A stretch of DNA of 64,000 nucleotides from Planctomycetota bacterium (lineage in GTDB: Bacteria > Planctomycetota > UBA1135 > UBA2386), in the NCBI GenBank assembly GCA_016235155.1, contig JACRLW010000044.1:1-64000 (forward strand), written 5' to 3'. This document shows, piece by piece, positions 35,174 through 44,785 of this stretch. A program made the translations under genes and the position numbers. How positions within the stretch are numbered: position 1 is the stretch's first letter; each line of letters begins with the position of its first letter. The notes under the pieces are model-generated. The model was not told where the DNA came from and ran no database searches. It saw only the letters and a list, made by a program, of their open reading frames with translations.

Positions 35174-35383
35174 ATGTCGGACCAACTCGGAATGATGTTG
35201 CTCGTCTTCGGACCGGCCGTGCTGGGCGTCCTCGCGTTGCTCGGCGCGTTCTTCCTGTTCGTGAAGAAGTCGGACGAGCCGGGTCCTCACGTCGCACGCA
35301 TCGTGGCGATCGGGCTCCTCTTGTGCGTCGCGTTCGGCATCGGCACCTGCTACGCCGTGATGATGTTGGGCGGCAGGTGGTGA
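35174..35383 (+). CDS. Small two-helix membrane protein
   Basis: The 69-residue product (MSDQLGMMLLVFGPAVLGV) has two hydrophobic helices at about residues 7-30 and 43-65 with a short charged loop (KKSDEPG) between. No family is recognised. It is divergent from the Tes-like gene, 95 bases away, and convergent with the next minus-strand gene, six bases away. I accept it as real because of its clean topology and codon use. Confidence 0.5.
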   Translation: MSDQLGMMLLVFGPAVLGVLALLGAFFLFVKKSDEPGPHVARIVAIGLLLCVAFGIGTCYAVMMLGGRW

Positions 35384-35389
35384 GCGGAT

Positions 35390-36610
35390 TCAGCGACGGA
35401 CTTCGACCGCGAGGTTGGCGTCGGCCGAGCTGATGACGATCGCGCCGTCGCGCGCGGCTCGCTCCAGAGGCGCGAGCGTGAACGGGTCGAGGAGGCCGAG
35501 CGGGGGCTCGCCTGCGGCGGCGGCGATCACTTCGCGCAGCACCCGGATTGCGGCCAGTCCCTCGCGCATCGCGTGATCGGCGTGGTCCGAGCGCGTGGTC
35601 AGGAGTGCATGGGTCTTCGTGGCGGCGAGCGCGTCGATCGCTGCGTACTCCGCTCGGGCCTGTGGCCAGGGCAACGCAGCGGCTGCCTTCGCGCGCCCTT
35701 CGCGCTCGAGTGCGAGCTCCCACCAGGACGCGACCGCGGCGTTCGTCGAGAAGCCGTGGCGCCACAGCGCGAGGATCGGGATGCCGAGATCGCTCGGGGT
35801 CACCGGCGCCGCCGAAGTCGCGGCGACGAGACCGAGGCGCGTCGCGGTCCAGTCGTGTTCCGCCGCGAGCACGAGGCAGCTCGAGGGCCACGACTCGTCG
35901 AGAACCCGCGCGGCGGATCCGATCCGCGCTCGGATTGCTCCGTCGAGCGGCTGCGTGGCCGCCAGTCGGGCCAGCGTGCGTGCTCCGGCGACGACCGCTT
36001 GCATGCCGATTGCCGCGGCGAGGGTCGGCCCCTGATCGGCGAGGTCGCGACCGAACTGAGCCGCGGCGAGGGCGAGGTCGATCCCGTCGGCGTCGCTTTG
36101 TGCCATGCGTCGTTCGGCGGCTCGCGCCGCGAGTCGACCGAGCGCCAGGGGACGGAACGCGTCGTCGAGCACCGCGGTCTGTCGGGGGTCGTCGATGGGG
36201 AAGCGACCGGTCGCACGTCGTGCTCCACGCACGAGGGCATCGAGAGCGCTGACATGGTGGGCGATCGCTTCGTCGAGCCGTCCGAGTTCGAGGGGAGAGG
36301 TTGCGCGCGCTCCCGGCTCGTCGGCGAGCGCGGACTCCAGGGCGTCCAACTCGGTCATGTCGATCGCCGCGATCGCAGGGATCCAGTCGGACCAGGCGGC
36401 GCCGGGGAGCGCCGCGCCGAACACGTCGGGTCGCGTCGCGGTCGCCGCGCTCCGTCGCGCGGCGAAACGCGCCTCGGCCTGGGCGCGGGCGGTCGCGAGT
36501 CGTCGCGCCGTGTGCATCGAGAAGCCCGTGACCGCGATGCCGAGCAGGAGCAGCACGATCGATGCTGCGACCGCTCCGCGAACTGGAATGGACCTGCGTG
36601 CGTCGGTCAT
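35390..36610 (-). CDS. Membrane-anchored protein of unknown function
   Basis: The 406-residue product starts MTDARRSIPVRGAVAASIVLLLLGIAVTGF, an N-terminal anchor, followed by an Ala/Arg/Leu-rich helical region outside the membrane. No catalytic motif stands out. Trp and Asp residues (SDWIPAIAAIDMTELDALE) recur in the first part. It faces hpnC divergently, with only 82 bases between starts, so the two may share control sequences. Confidence 0.6.
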   Translation of the reverse strand: MTDARRSIPVRGAVAASIVLLLLGIAVTGFSMHTARRLATARAQAEARFAARRSAATATRPDVFGAALPGAAWSDWIPAIAAIDMTELDALESALADEPGARATSPLELGRLDEAIAHHVSALDALVRGARRATGRFPIDDPRQTAVLDDAFRPLALGRLAARAAERRMAQSDADGIDLALAAAQFGRDLADQGPTLAAAIGMQAVVAGARTLARLAATQPLDGAIRARIGSAARVLDESWPSSCLVLAAEHDWTATRLGLVAATSAAPVTPSDLGIPILALWRHGFSTNAAVASWWELALEREGRAKAAAALPWPQARAEYAAIDALAATKTHALLTTRSDHADHAMREGLAAIRVLREVIAAAAGEPPLGLLDPFTLAPLERAARDGAIVISSADANLAVEVRR

Positions 36611-36692
36611 GGGCCGGCTTCGACGGCGATCCTGGCGAAGCCTTCCGCTCCGAGTAGCCTCGTCGCCGGTGGACGTCCAGCACCGCGGATCG

Positions 36693-37562
36693 ATGACCGA
36701 CCTGGCCGGGCGCGCGAACGCGCCCGGGGAGTTCCTCACGCTCGCCACGACGCATTACGAGAACTTCCCGGTGGGGTCGTGTCTCGTGCCGCGGGCGCTG
36801 CGACGACACGTGCATCGGATCTACGCGTTCGCGCGCGTGGCCGACGATCTCGCCGACGAGCGACGCGATGCGGGCGCCCTTGGGGCGTTCCGCGCGGCGT
36901 TCCTCGCGCATCGCGCCGGCAGCGCGCGGGACGTCCCCCTGTTCGAGGACCTGTGCACGACGATCCGCGAGCTCGCGTTGCCCGAGCGCCTCTTCCTCGA
37001 CCTGCTCGACGCGTTCGAGCAGGACCTGCGCGTGAACCGCTACGCGGACGACGTCGGGTTGCTGGACTACTGCCGCAGGTCCGCGGACCCGGTCGGGCGC
37101 CTCGTGCTGCGCGTATTCGGCCACGACGATGCCGCGCTCGACACGCTCTCCGACCGAATCTGCACCGCGCTCCAACTCCTCAATCACCTGCAGGACCTCG
37201 GTGACGACCTGCGCACGCGTGACCGCATCTACTTCCCGCGGACCGATCTTTTGCGTTTCGGCGTCCGGGAGGACGACCTGCGCGCCCCGCGCGCGAATGC
37301 CGCCGTGAAGGCATTGGTCGCGCACTGGCTCGATCGCACCGCAACGCTCCTGCGCGAGGGATGGCCGCTGACCCGACGCGTGCGCGGCCGCCTCCGCTGG
37401 GAACTGCGCGCAATCGTCGGCGGCGCGGCCGGCTGCGTGCGCGCGATCCGCCGCGCGGACCACGACGTCCTGGCCGTCGACACGAAGCTGCGCGGCTTCG
37501 CTCGCGTGCGCGCGGTCACGGGCGCGTTGTTCGGCCCGGGCGTGCCCGCTCCGCTGCGCTGA
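36693..37562 (+). CDS. hpnC: Hydroxysqualene/squalene synthase HpnC
   Basis: The 289-residue product is a trans-isoprenyl head-to-head condensing enzyme. HYENFPVGSCLVPR at the start, FARVADDLADE (first Asp-rich motif) and LLNHLQDLGDDLRTRDRIYFP (second) match the HpnC branch, which makes hydroxysqualene from farnesyl diphosphate in hopanoid/squalene synthesis. The other hpn genes and a squalene cyclase are absent from the window. A TAGCCT box at 36655-36660 lies 33 bases before the ATG. A GTG at 36670 is a second possible start. Confidence 0.85.
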   Translation: MTDLAGRANAPGEFLTLATTHYENFPVGSCLVPRALRRHVHRIYAFARVADDLADERRDAGALGAFRAAFLAHRAGSARDVPLFEDLCTTIRELALPERLFLDLLDAFEQDLRVNRYADDVGLLDYCRRSADPVGRLVLRVFGHDDAALDTLSDRICTALQLLNHLQDLGDDLRTRDRIYFPRTDLLRFGVREDDLRAPRANAAVKALVAHWLDRTATLLREGWPLTRRVRGRLRWELRAIVGGAAGCVRAIRRADHDVLAVDTKLRGFARVRAVTGALFGPGVPAPLR

Positions 37563-37577
37563 GCTACCGTCCCGCGC

Positions 37578-38522
37578 GTGCTTCGGACTCCTGCTCGTCG
37601 CGCGGCATGCGCTCTCGCGTTCCTCGTCGCGGTCCTGACAGGCTGCGTCGTGCCGGCCGGCTCCGATCGAGGACTGCCCGTCGGCCGCTTCGCCGTCACG
37701 CTCGACTTCGACGGCACCGCGCTCGAGGTCTTCACCTACAAGCCGACCGGGTGGCGCGGCGAGCGCATGTTGTTCGTGATGCACGGCACGCTGCGCAACG
37801 CGAGCGAGTACCGCGACGACGCCGTCGCGATGGCCGAGCGCTTCGGCATGCTGGTTGTCGCGCCCTACTTCGACAAGGACCGCTTCCCGTCGCGCCGCTA
37901 CCAGTTCGGCGGCCTTCGCGACGAGTCCGGCACGGCGCTGCCGCAAGAGCAGTGGACCTACGCCTTCGTGCCGCGCATCGCGACCCGCGTGCGAGAACTC
38001 GAAGCTCGTCCCGCGCTGCCGTACTGGATCATCGGTCACTCGGCGGGCGGGCAGTTCGTGGCGCGGATGAGCGCGTTCCAGGACACCGGCGCCGTGCGGC
38101 TCATCGCCGCGAACGCGGGCTCGCACCTCTTCCCGTCGGACGATTTGCCCTTCGGCTACGGCTTCGGCGACCTACCCGATGCGCTACGCGGCGACGCGCG
38201 CCTCCAGCGCTACCTCTCGCAGCCGTTGACGATCTACCTCGGCACGGCCGACGACCATCCCGACGAGTACTTCGACGGCAGCGCGACCGCGATGAAGCAG
38301 GGCGGCGGCCGGCTCCAGCGCGGCCGCGAGTGCTTCGCGCGCGCGGAGGCGCTCGCGCGAGAACGCAACTGGACGTTCGGCTGGACCCTCGTCGAGGCCG
38401 AGGGGGTCGAACACGATCACACCAAGATGTTCGACCACCCCGCCTGCGAGCGCGCGCTGTTCGGCGCGCGCATCGCGGCTCCGGCCGACGTCGCTCAGTT
38501 GAACTCGACCGGCAGGCCGTAG
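37578..38522 (+). CDS. Lipoprotein with alpha/beta hydrolase fold
   Basis: The 314-residue product starts with a lipoprotein signal (LVAVLTGCVV, lipobox Cys near residue 23). It has MHGTLRNASEYRD, the nucleophile elbow IIGHSAGGQF with catalytic Ser, and DHTKMFDH, where the His would complete the triad. Resembles secreted PHB-depolymerase-like or carboxylesterase hydrolases; substrate unknown. GTG start at 37578, 16 bases after hpnC. Its end overlaps the convergent secreted protein gene by 28 bases. Confidence 0.75.
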   Translation: MLRTPARRAACALAFLVAVLTGCVVPAGSDRGLPVGRFAVTLDFDGTALEVFTYKPTGWRGERMLFVMHGTLRNASEYRDDAVAMAERFGMLVVAPYFDKDRFPSRRYQFGGLRDESGTALPQEQWTYAFVPRIATRVRELEARPALPYWIIGHSAGGQFVARMSAFQDTGAVRLIAANAGSHLFPSDDLPFGYGFGDLPDALRGDARLQRYLSQPLTIYLGTADDHPDEYFDGSATAMKQGGGRLQRGRECFARAEALARERNWTFGWTLVEAEGVEHDHTKMFDHPACERALFGARIAAPADVAQLNSTGRP

Positions 38523-39421
38523 CCCAGGGTCGAGGTCGTGAAGACCAGACCGTCCGTCGAGGTGGTCGTGCCCGAGCTGTCGAACATGCGGCTGACTTGT
38601 GCGACCCTCGTCGTGTTCGCGGCCGGCACGGCGGACGTAACACCGTTCGCGATGAGGAAGGTGAGGTCCGTGTGGGAATTGGCACAGAGGCCGGGGATCG
38701 GCAGGTTCGGGTTGCTGAAGCCGATCGCCGAGTAGACCTGGGAGCTCGGCGTGCCGTTCGTCGTGCCGATCGCGAAGCCGAGGTAGCCCTGCATGTCGGC
38801 GACGGAGATGCTCGCGGTCTGCGCGGTGGTTCGGCCGGTGCAGACGCAGCCCGTGCCGACGGTGGTCGCGCTCGCCGTCGTGATGCTGCCGGCGTCGAGC
38901 ACGGCGAAGGTGCCGGTAGCCGGGTTGCCGAAGATGCGCGCCTCCCAGGTAAGGGTCGGGCTGATCGGGATCCACAGGTACGGTGCGTCGAGCGTGATGT
39001 CCATGTTCGTCGCGAACGACTGCGGCCCCGGGCTCACCGAGGTCCCCTGGGGACCCCAGTTCACGATGCGCCGCGCGACCACCGTCGTGATCGGTCCGCT
39101 GAAGTTGTTGGACATCGTGCGCGAGTAGTCCGCGTAGCTCGCCGGGCCGTTGCCCATATCCATCTCCATGTCGATGGCACGCGTGCCGGTGTACGTCGTC
39201 ACTGCGGTCGGCGTGTTGAAGCGGAACGCGAGCCGCGAGACGCTGAGAATCGTCTGGGGCAGGTCACCATGGATCTGCTGGTAGCGGCGGATCGTGGTGT
39301 TCGCGAACGGGAAGATGTTGTTGCTCGAGGCCTCGGCGCCGTTCGCCGTGGTCGGCGAGATGAACGGGAGTTGGGCAGCGGCGGCGGACGCGAGGAAGGG
39401 GATGGCGAGAGCGGAACGCAC
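38495..39421 (-). CDS. Secreted beta-rich protein of unknown function
   Basis: The 308-residue product starts at GTG 39421, supported by GGAGG six to seven bases upstream, and begins RSALAIPFLASAAAAQ, a Sec signal. The mature chain is rich in Ser, Thr, Asn and Gly with repeated short strands (for example NIFPFANTTIRRYQQIHG and WGPQGTSVSPGPQSFA). One cysteine pair occurs in GTGCVCTGRT. It probably folds as a beta-sandwich or coat-type protein. No known family. It runs convergent into the hydrolase gene. Confidence 0.7.
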   Translation of the reverse strand: MRSALAIPFLASAAAAQLPFISPTTANGAEASSNNIFPFANTTIRRYQQIHGDLPQTILSVSRLAFRFNTPTAVTTYTGTRAIDMEMDMGNGPASYADYSRTMSNNFSGPITTVVARRIVNWGPQGTSVSPGPQSFATNMDITLDAPYLWIPISPTLTWEARIFGNPATGTFAVLDAGSITTASATTVGTGCVCTGRTTAQTASISVADMQGYLGFAIGTTNGTPSSQVYSAIGFSNPNLPIPGLCANSHTDLTFLIANGVTSAVPAANTTRVAQVSRMFDSSGTTTSTDGLVFTTSTLGYGLPVEFN

Positions 39422-39607
39422 GTGACGCCTCCGATTGGAAGGTGGGGAGAGAGACGCGCGGCGAAGGTCAGCTCGCCTCGATGCCTCTGCCGACTGGTCG
39501 AGCCCGTGCGGAGGACCGGATCGGAACTCATGTGCACGACGTGCCGCGTCCAGGGACTTCGCCGCAACGGTTGCACGGCGCACCGTGTCCGAGGACAACC
39601 CGCGGTC

Positions 39608-40852
39608 ATGGCTGCGTCCATCGCCCTGGCGGACCCGCCGAGCCCCATGCGGGAGGACCTCGTCGCCTACCGCGCGGTGGGCGGCTACGAAGGCTTGAAA
39701 GCCGCGTTGATCCGCGGCGGCGCCTCGGTCCTCGCCGCGATCGAGGACTCGGGTCTGCGTGGGCATGGCGGCGCGGCGTTCCCCGCGGGTCGCAAGTGGC
39801 GGCTCGCCGCCGAGCGCGCGGCGACTTGCCGGCACGTCGTCGCGAACGGCGGCGAGCACGAGCCGGGTAGCGAGAAGGACAAGCACCTGGTCGAGCGACA
39901 CCCGCACCGCGTGCTCGAAGGGATGTTGCTCTGCGGACTCGCGACCGGCGCGACGCGCGGCTGGCTCTACCTCATCGAGGACATGGCGCCGCAGATCGCG
40001 TCGGCCGAGCGCGCGATCGCCGAAGCGCGCGCGGCAGGGCTGCTCGGCGGGACGATCCTCGGCAGCGAGTTCGCATTCGACGTCGCCATCCACCGAGCAC
40101 CACCGACCTACGTTGCGGGCGAGGAGACGGCCGCAATCGACTCGATCGAGGGCGGACCCGGCAAGCCGCGGAAGAAGCCGCCGTATCCCGGCGAGTACGG
40201 GCTGCGCGGCGAGCCGACGACGGTCAACAACGTGGAGACGCTCACCCATGTGCCGTGGATCGTGCGTCACGGTGCTGGGGCCTACCGCGCGATCGGCACG
40301 CGCGAATCGCCCGGCACGATGCTCGTCACGCTGCCCGCCGAGCTGCGGCGACCCGGCGTGGTCGAGATCCCCTTCGGCACGAGCTGGCGCACGCTGATCG
40401 AACAACACGGCGGGGGCGTGCGAGACGGCCGTCGCATCCGCGCGATCCATCCCGCGCTGTCGTGCGGCTTCCTCGCCGGCAAGCACCTCGACGTCGGCAT
40501 CGCGCACGAGACCCTGCGCCCGCTCGGCACCGCTCCCGGCTGCGGCGGGTTGCGGCTCGTCCTCGACGGCGACGACGTGCTCGCGCGCCTGCTCGAGATC
40601 GCGCGCTTCTTCATGAAGGAACAGTGCGGGCAGTGTCCGCCCTGCCGCATGGAGACCAATCAGTTCGCGCACGTGCTCGGCGCGCTGCAGGCCGGCAAGG
40701 GAGGCAACTTCGCCGACCCGATCAGGAAGGTCGCCGACTTCGCGCGGAAGAAAGGCTTCTGCTCGCTGATCGAGATGGCCGCGGCGCCGATCCTCAGCGC
40801 GCTGGACCTGTTCGGTGACGAACTCGGCACGGCGTCGAGCGCGTCGGGCTAG
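39608..40852 (+). CDS. nuoF: NuoF-type NADH dehydrogenase subunit, stand-alone
   Basis: The 414-residue product has GLRGHGGAAFPAGRKW and ANGGEHEPGSEKDKHLV (FMN and NADH site), EETAAIDSIEG, an SLBB-like middle, and CGQCPPCRMET followed by a lone Cys in KKGFCSLIE, the ligands of a 4Fe-4S cluster. This is the NADH-binding flavoprotein of complex I and related hydrogenases/formate dehydrogenases. No NuoE or NuoG is adjacent, so partners must be elsewhere. Start ATG 39608 is one option; an in-frame ATG at 39530 has a Cys-rich leader. Confidence 0.85.
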   Translation: MAASIALADPPSPMREDLVAYRAVGGYEGLKAALIRGGASVLAAIEDSGLRGHGGAAFPAGRKWRLAAERAATCRHVVANGGEHEPGSEKDKHLVERHPHRVLEGMLLCGLATGATRGWLYLIEDMAPQIASAERAIAEARAAGLLGGTILGSEFAFDVAIHRAPPTYVAGEETAAIDSIEGGPGKPRKKPPYPGEYGLRGEPTTVNNVETLTHVPWIVRHGAGAYRAIGTRESPGTMLVTLPAELRRPGVVEIPFGTSWRTLIEQHGGGVRDGRRIRAIHPALSCGFLAGKHLDVGIAHETLRPLGTAPGCGGLRLVLDGDDVLARLLEIARFFMKEQCGQCPPCRMETNQFAHVLGALQAGKGGNFADPIRKVADFARKKGFCSLIEMAAAPILSALDLFGDELGTASSASG

Positions 40853-40858
40853 TACGGG

Positions 40859-41749
40859 TCAGTCCGTCGCGGGCCGACCGCGCGCGAGCAGCACCGCGCA
40901 CGCGCCGACGACGAGCATCCCGACCAGACTGGTGGGGGAGGGCACGGTCCCGAACAGGGCGAGTCCGAAGAGCACGCCGAACACGGGGCCGGTCATCGTC
41001 GCGGCTGTGCCGCGCGCCGCGTCGACGCGGGCGAGCCCGCGCGTCAGCGTGATCTGTCCGGCGAGCGCCGTCGCCGCGACGCCGAGATGCGCCGCGACTT
41101 CGCCGGCATGGCGCGGAAGCGACTCGGCGCCGGCGAAGAGCGAAGCGGTGAGCGATCCGGGGACCGTCAGCAGCGGGAACCAGACCATGATCGTCAGCGG
41201 GTGTTCGGTCCTCGACAGCTTGCGGATCGCGAGGTAGGCGAGGCCGGAGCACAAGGCACCGCAGAGCGCGATCGCGGCGGCTCCGCGCAACTCCCCGCTC
41301 GGCCCGACGACCAGCGCAACGCCGCCGAGCGCGAGCGACACCAGCACCCAATGCCCGCGGCTCGTGCGCTCGGCAAGGACGATCGGCGCGAGCGCCGCGA
41401 CGAAGATCGGGTGCGCGTACTGGAGCAGTACGGCGTCGCCGAGCGGGAGCTGCTGCACCGACCAGAAGTAGCACGACAGCGCCGCGTAGCCGAGCAGGCC
41501 ACGCACGACGAGCATCCTGACCTGCCGGCCGACGATCGGAACGCGGCGCCCGCGCGCGATCGCGACCAGGACGACGGACATCAGGATCCCGCGCGAGAGG
41601 ACGATCGCCTGCGCCGGCGTGTCGGGCAGCCAGCGCTTCGCGATCGCCGCCATCCCCGCGAACCACGCCGCCGACGCGACCATCAGCAGCACGCCGGATC
41701 GGGCGTCCTGTGCCGGGGGGATGTGAGGCCGGCGCGCCGCGACGGACAT
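40859..41749 (-). CDS. EamA/DMT-family transporter
   Basis: The 296-residue product has about ten helices in two related halves, with typical drug/metabolite transporter motifs such as AIVLSRGILM, GDAVLLQYAHPIFVAAL and TGPVFGVLFGLALFG. Family members export metabolites or drugs; the substrate is not known. It starts MSVAARRPHIPPAQDARS at 41749 and is convergent with the NuoF gene, six bases away. Divergent from rlmL. Confidence 0.85.
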   Translation of the reverse strand: MSVAARRPHIPPAQDARSGVLLMVASAAWFAGMAAIAKRWLPDTPAQAIVLSRGILMSVVLVAIARGRRVPIVGRQVRMLVVRGLLGYAALSCYFWSVQQLPLGDAVLLQYAHPIFVAALAPIVLAERTSRGHWVLVSLALGGVALVVGPSGELRGAAAIALCGALCSGLAYLAIRKLSRTEHPLTIMVWFPLLTVPGSLTASLFAGAESLPRHAGEVAAHLGVAATALAGQITLTRGLARVDAARGTAATMTGPVFGVLFGLALFGTVPSPTSLVGMLVVGACAVLLARGRPATD

Positions 41750-41812
41750 GCAGGGTGCGCACGGTAGCGGTGCGCCGTTGCGCGCGCGCGTCACAGCGGC
41801 GACAACGCGAGC

Positions 41813-42991
41813 GTGAGCCGCCGTTACTTCGCCGCCTGCACGCTCGGACTCGAAGAGGTCCTGCAGAACGAACTCGTCGCGTTGGGCGCGACGGACTGCG
41901 AACCCGGGCGCGGCGGTGTGCGCTTCGCCGGCGAACCACACATCGGGATGGCGGCGTGCCTGTGGCTGCGCTCCGCGATCCGCGTGCAGGAGGAGATCAC
42001 GAGCGACGAGGTGCGCGAGGAGAGCCACCTCTACGAGTTGGTGCGCGCCGTGCGGTGGGAGCGCTTCATCGGCTGCGACGACACGCTCGCCGTCGACGTC
42101 GCGCTGCGCGACTCCTTCCTCTCGCATTCGCGCTACGCCGCGCAGCTCGTGAAGGACGCGATCGTCGACCGCTTCCGCGATCGCGAGGGGCGGCGGCCGA
42201 GCGTCGACACGGCGTCGCCGGTGCTGCCGGTCTTCGTCCACCTGGCGCAGGACCGCGCCACGCTCTACGTCGACCTCGCGGGCGAGTCGTTGCACAAGCG
42301 CGGCTACCACGACGTGCAGGTGAAGAGCCCGCTCAACGAGTCGATCGCCGCCGGCCTCCTGCTCGCGAGCGACTGGGATCGACGGAGCGTCCTGTGCGAT
42401 CCGATGTGCGGATCGGCGACGTTCCTCATCGAAGCCGCATGGCTCGCCGGCGATCGCGCGCCGGGCCTGCGGCGGCGCTTCGCCTTCGAACGGTGGCAGG
42501 ATCACGACGCCGCCGCATGGCGTGCGCTCGTCGACGACGCGAAGGCGCGCGCGGTGCGCGGCGCATCGGCCATCCCGCCACTGGAGGGCGCCGATCGGCA
42601 CGGCGGCGCGATCGCGATCGCGCGCCGCAGCGTGCGTGCCGCGAGCGTGGATCGGCACGTCCGGCTCGTCGAGAGCGACGTCGCGCAGTGGGTTCCCGGT
42701 CACGCGCCGCGCTTCTGCGTGGTCAATCCGCCGTACGGCGAGCGCATCGGCGAGGGCGAGGACCTGGTCGAGAGCTGGCGCGCTCTCGGCGATTTCTTCC
42801 GGCGCTGGCCGGGGCTCGTCGCCTGGGTGCTCTCGGGCAACCCGGAGCTCACGCGGCACCTGCGGCTGTCGACGAGCCGGAAGCTCCCCGTGCGCAACGG
42901 TCCGATCGACTGTCGCTTCCTTCGCTACACCATCGACGCCGACCGCGAGCCGGGAGCGCCCCCCGCGAAGAAGAAGCTGCCGGGGAGTTGA
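41813..42991 (+). CDS. rlmL: 23S rRNA guanine-N2 methyltransferase RlmL-type (THUMP + methyltransferase)
   Basis: The 392-residue product has an N-terminal ferredoxin-like/THUMP region (FAACTLGLEEVLQNEL, VHLAQDRATLYVDLAGESLHKRGYH) and a Rossmann methyltransferase domain with DPMCGSATFLIEAA and the catalytic NPPYGERIG. It matches the N-terminal half of RlmKL, which methylates G2445 of 23S rRNA; the second (RlmK) half is absent, as in many bacteria. GTG start at 41813. It is divergent from the EamA transporter gene. Confidence 0.88.
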   Translation: MSRRYFAACTLGLEEVLQNELVALGATDCEPGRGGVRFAGEPHIGMAACLWLRSAIRVQEEITSDEVREESHLYELVRAVRWERFIGCDDTLAVDVALRDSFLSHSRYAAQLVKDAIVDRFRDREGRRPSVDTASPVLPVFVHLAQDRATLYVDLAGESLHKRGYHDVQVKSPLNESIAAGLLLASDWDRRSVLCDPMCGSATFLIEAAWLAGDRAPGLRRRFAFERWQDHDAAAWRALVDDAKARAVRGASAIPPLEGADRHGGAIAIARRSVRAASVDRHVRLVESDVAQWVPGHAPRFCVVNPPYGERIGEGEDLVESWRALGDFFRRWPGLVAWVLSGNPELTRHLRLSTSRKLPVRNGPIDCRFLRYTIDADREPGAPPAKKKLPGS

Positions 42992-43001
42992 GGCTCGCGC
43001 C

Positions 43002-44306
43002 TCACGCCGCTTGCGCGAGGCCGAGCACGAGTCCCCACCAGAACCCCGGCGCGCCGAGTCCGAACTCGAACGCGAGCACGAGTCCGAGCGGGATGCCCGC
43101 GACCCAGAAGCCGAACACGTTGACGTAGAACGGCGTGCGCGTGTCGCCGAGCCCGCGCAGCACGCCGACGCAGACGACCTGGATGCCGTCGAAGATCTGG
43201 AACACGCCGGCGATCATCGTCAAGGTCGCGGCTGCGACGACGACCGCCTGGACGTCGGTGACGGTGCGGGCAAGGACCGCCGGCATCACGAGGAAGGTCA
43301 GCCCGAACCCGGCCATCAGCACGGCGCCGGTCGCGATCGCGGTGCGCGCGCTGCGCCGGGCAGCGGCGTGGTCGCCCCGGCCCATCGCGTGACCGACGCG
43401 CACCGCGGCGGCGAGCGACACGGCGAGCGGCACCATGAACGATGCCGTCGCGAGCTTCAGCGCGACCGTGTGCGCCGCCTGCGCCTCGCTGCCGATCCAG
43501 CCGAGGAAGACGGTCGAGCCCGAGAACGCGCCGAGTTCGAGCGCGTACTGGCAGCCCACCGGCAGTCCGGCGAGGAACAGCGGGGCGAGAGCGCGCGAGC
43601 GGAGCGACGAGCGCGCGAACGGGCGCACGAGCGGACGGAGCAACGGCCACGCGAACCAAGCCAGGAGGACGGTCATCGCGATGCGGCTCGCGAGAGTTGC
43701 GATCGCGGCGCCTTCGACGCCCATCGCCGGCAGTCCGAAATCGCCGAAGATCAGCACGCGATCGAGAGCGAAGTTCAGAAGGTTGGTCAGGAGCACGGCG
43801 GCGACGATCGGCCGGATCGTGGTCATCGCCTGCAGGCTCTGCCGCAGCGCGACGAACATCAGCGCGGGCAACAGGCTCGGCACCGCCCAGGTCGCGTAGT
43901 CGACGGCGAGCGGCACGACGTCGGCCGGTTGGTCGAGGGCGCGGAACAAGGGCCCGGCGAAGGCGCCGATCGCCATCAGCGGGAGCGCGACGAGGACCGA
44001 GAGCACGAGGCCCATCTGCACGTGCGCGCGCACGTCGTCGCCGTCGCCCCGTCCGATCGCGTGCGCGACCCGCGAGTCGAGGACGGCGAGCACGCCCTGC
44101 CCGAAGACGAACAGTCCCCACACGAGCAGGTTGCCGAGCGCGACGGCCGCGAGCGCTTCCTTCGAGACGCGGCCGACCATCGCGGCGTCGACGAAGGCCA
44201 TCGCGAACTGACCGAGCTGCACGAGCAGGATCGGCGCCGCGAGGCGGACGAGACTGCGGAGTTCGGAGCCCGCGGGCGCCTCGCCCGTGACCGGTGCGGC
44301 GGTCAC
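43002..44306 (-). CDS. MATE-family efflux transporter
   Basis: The 434-residue product has 12 helices and repeated MATE pattern (LRSLVRLAAPILLVQLGQFAMAFVDAAMVGR, then the later mirrored half starting LAPLFLAGLPVG). MATE proteins export drugs or metabolites using sodium or protons. Start is GTG 44306, which overlaps the stop of the OsmC gene (GTGA), so both form one short operon. It ends ten bases from rlmL. Confidence 0.88.
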   Translation of the reverse strand: MTAAPVTGEAPAGSELRSLVRLAAPILLVQLGQFAMAFVDAAMVGRVSKEALAAVALGNLLVWGLFVFGQGVLAVLDSRVAHAIGRGDGDDVRAHVQMGLVLSVLVALPLMAIGAFAGPLFRALDQPADVVPLAVDYATWAVPSLLPALMFVALRQSLQAMTTIRPIVAAVLLTNLLNFALDRVLIFGDFGLPAMGVEGAAIATLASRIAMTVLLAWFAWPLLRPLVRPFARSSLRSRALAPLFLAGLPVGCQYALELGAFSGSTVFLGWIGSEAQAAHTVALKLATASFMVPLAVSLAAAVRVGHAMGRGDHAAARRSARTAIATGAVLMAGFGLTFLVMPAVLARTVTDVQAVVVAAATLTMIAGVFQIFDGIQVVCVGVLRGLGDTRTPFYVNVFGFWVAGIPLGLVLAFEFGLGAPGFWWGLVLGLAQAA

Positions 44307-44719
44307 GAGTCGGCGGTGTAGACGAAGCGGATCGGAGCGTCGATCTCGGCCTTGATGCTCTGGTGCACCGGGCAGGTGTGCGCCGCGCGCTCGAGCTTCT
44401 TCTTGGTCGCGTCGTCGAGCTTGCCGGGGATCGTCACGACGACCGGCAGGCGGCCGATCCGCCGGATCGGGTCGGCGACCATGTGCTTCTCGACGACCGC
44501 GGTCATCCCGCGCAGGTCGATGCCGTCGCGCCGCGCGATGATCCCGAGGATGCTCATGATGCAAGTCGCCAGACCGGTCGCCACGAGGTCGGTCGGCGAG
44601 AACGACTGACCGAGGCCTTCGTTGTCCCGCGGCGCGTCCGTCGTCAGGGTTGCGCCCGACGGCTCGTGCGTCGCGACGCAGCGGAGTTCGCCCTCGTAGC
44701 GGGCGCTGATCTTGATCAT
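44303..44719 (-). CDS. OsmC/Ohr-family protein
   Basis: The 138-residue product (MIKISARYEGELRC start) has the OsmC layout: beta-rich N-terminus, SPTDLVATGLATCIMSILG with the reactive Cys and a second Cys in HTCPVHQSIKAE. The family detoxifies organic hydroperoxides with the Cys pair; here the YhfA-like subgroup fits the short length. A second possible start (MVRDM) lies 12 bases upstream. First in a two-gene operon with MATE. Confidence 0.88.
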   Translation of the reverse strand: MIKISARYEGELRCVATHEPSGATLTTDAPRDNEGLGQSFSPTDLVATGLATCIMSILGIIARRDGIDLRGMTAVVEKHMVADPIRRIGRLPVVVTIPGKLDDATKKKLERAAHTCPVHQSIKAEIDAPIRFVYTADS

Positions 44720-44785
44720 GTCGCGCACCATAGCGGCGAGGTTGTCCGGACCGCTCCGCCGCTCTTGAATGCGCGATCCACGCGA

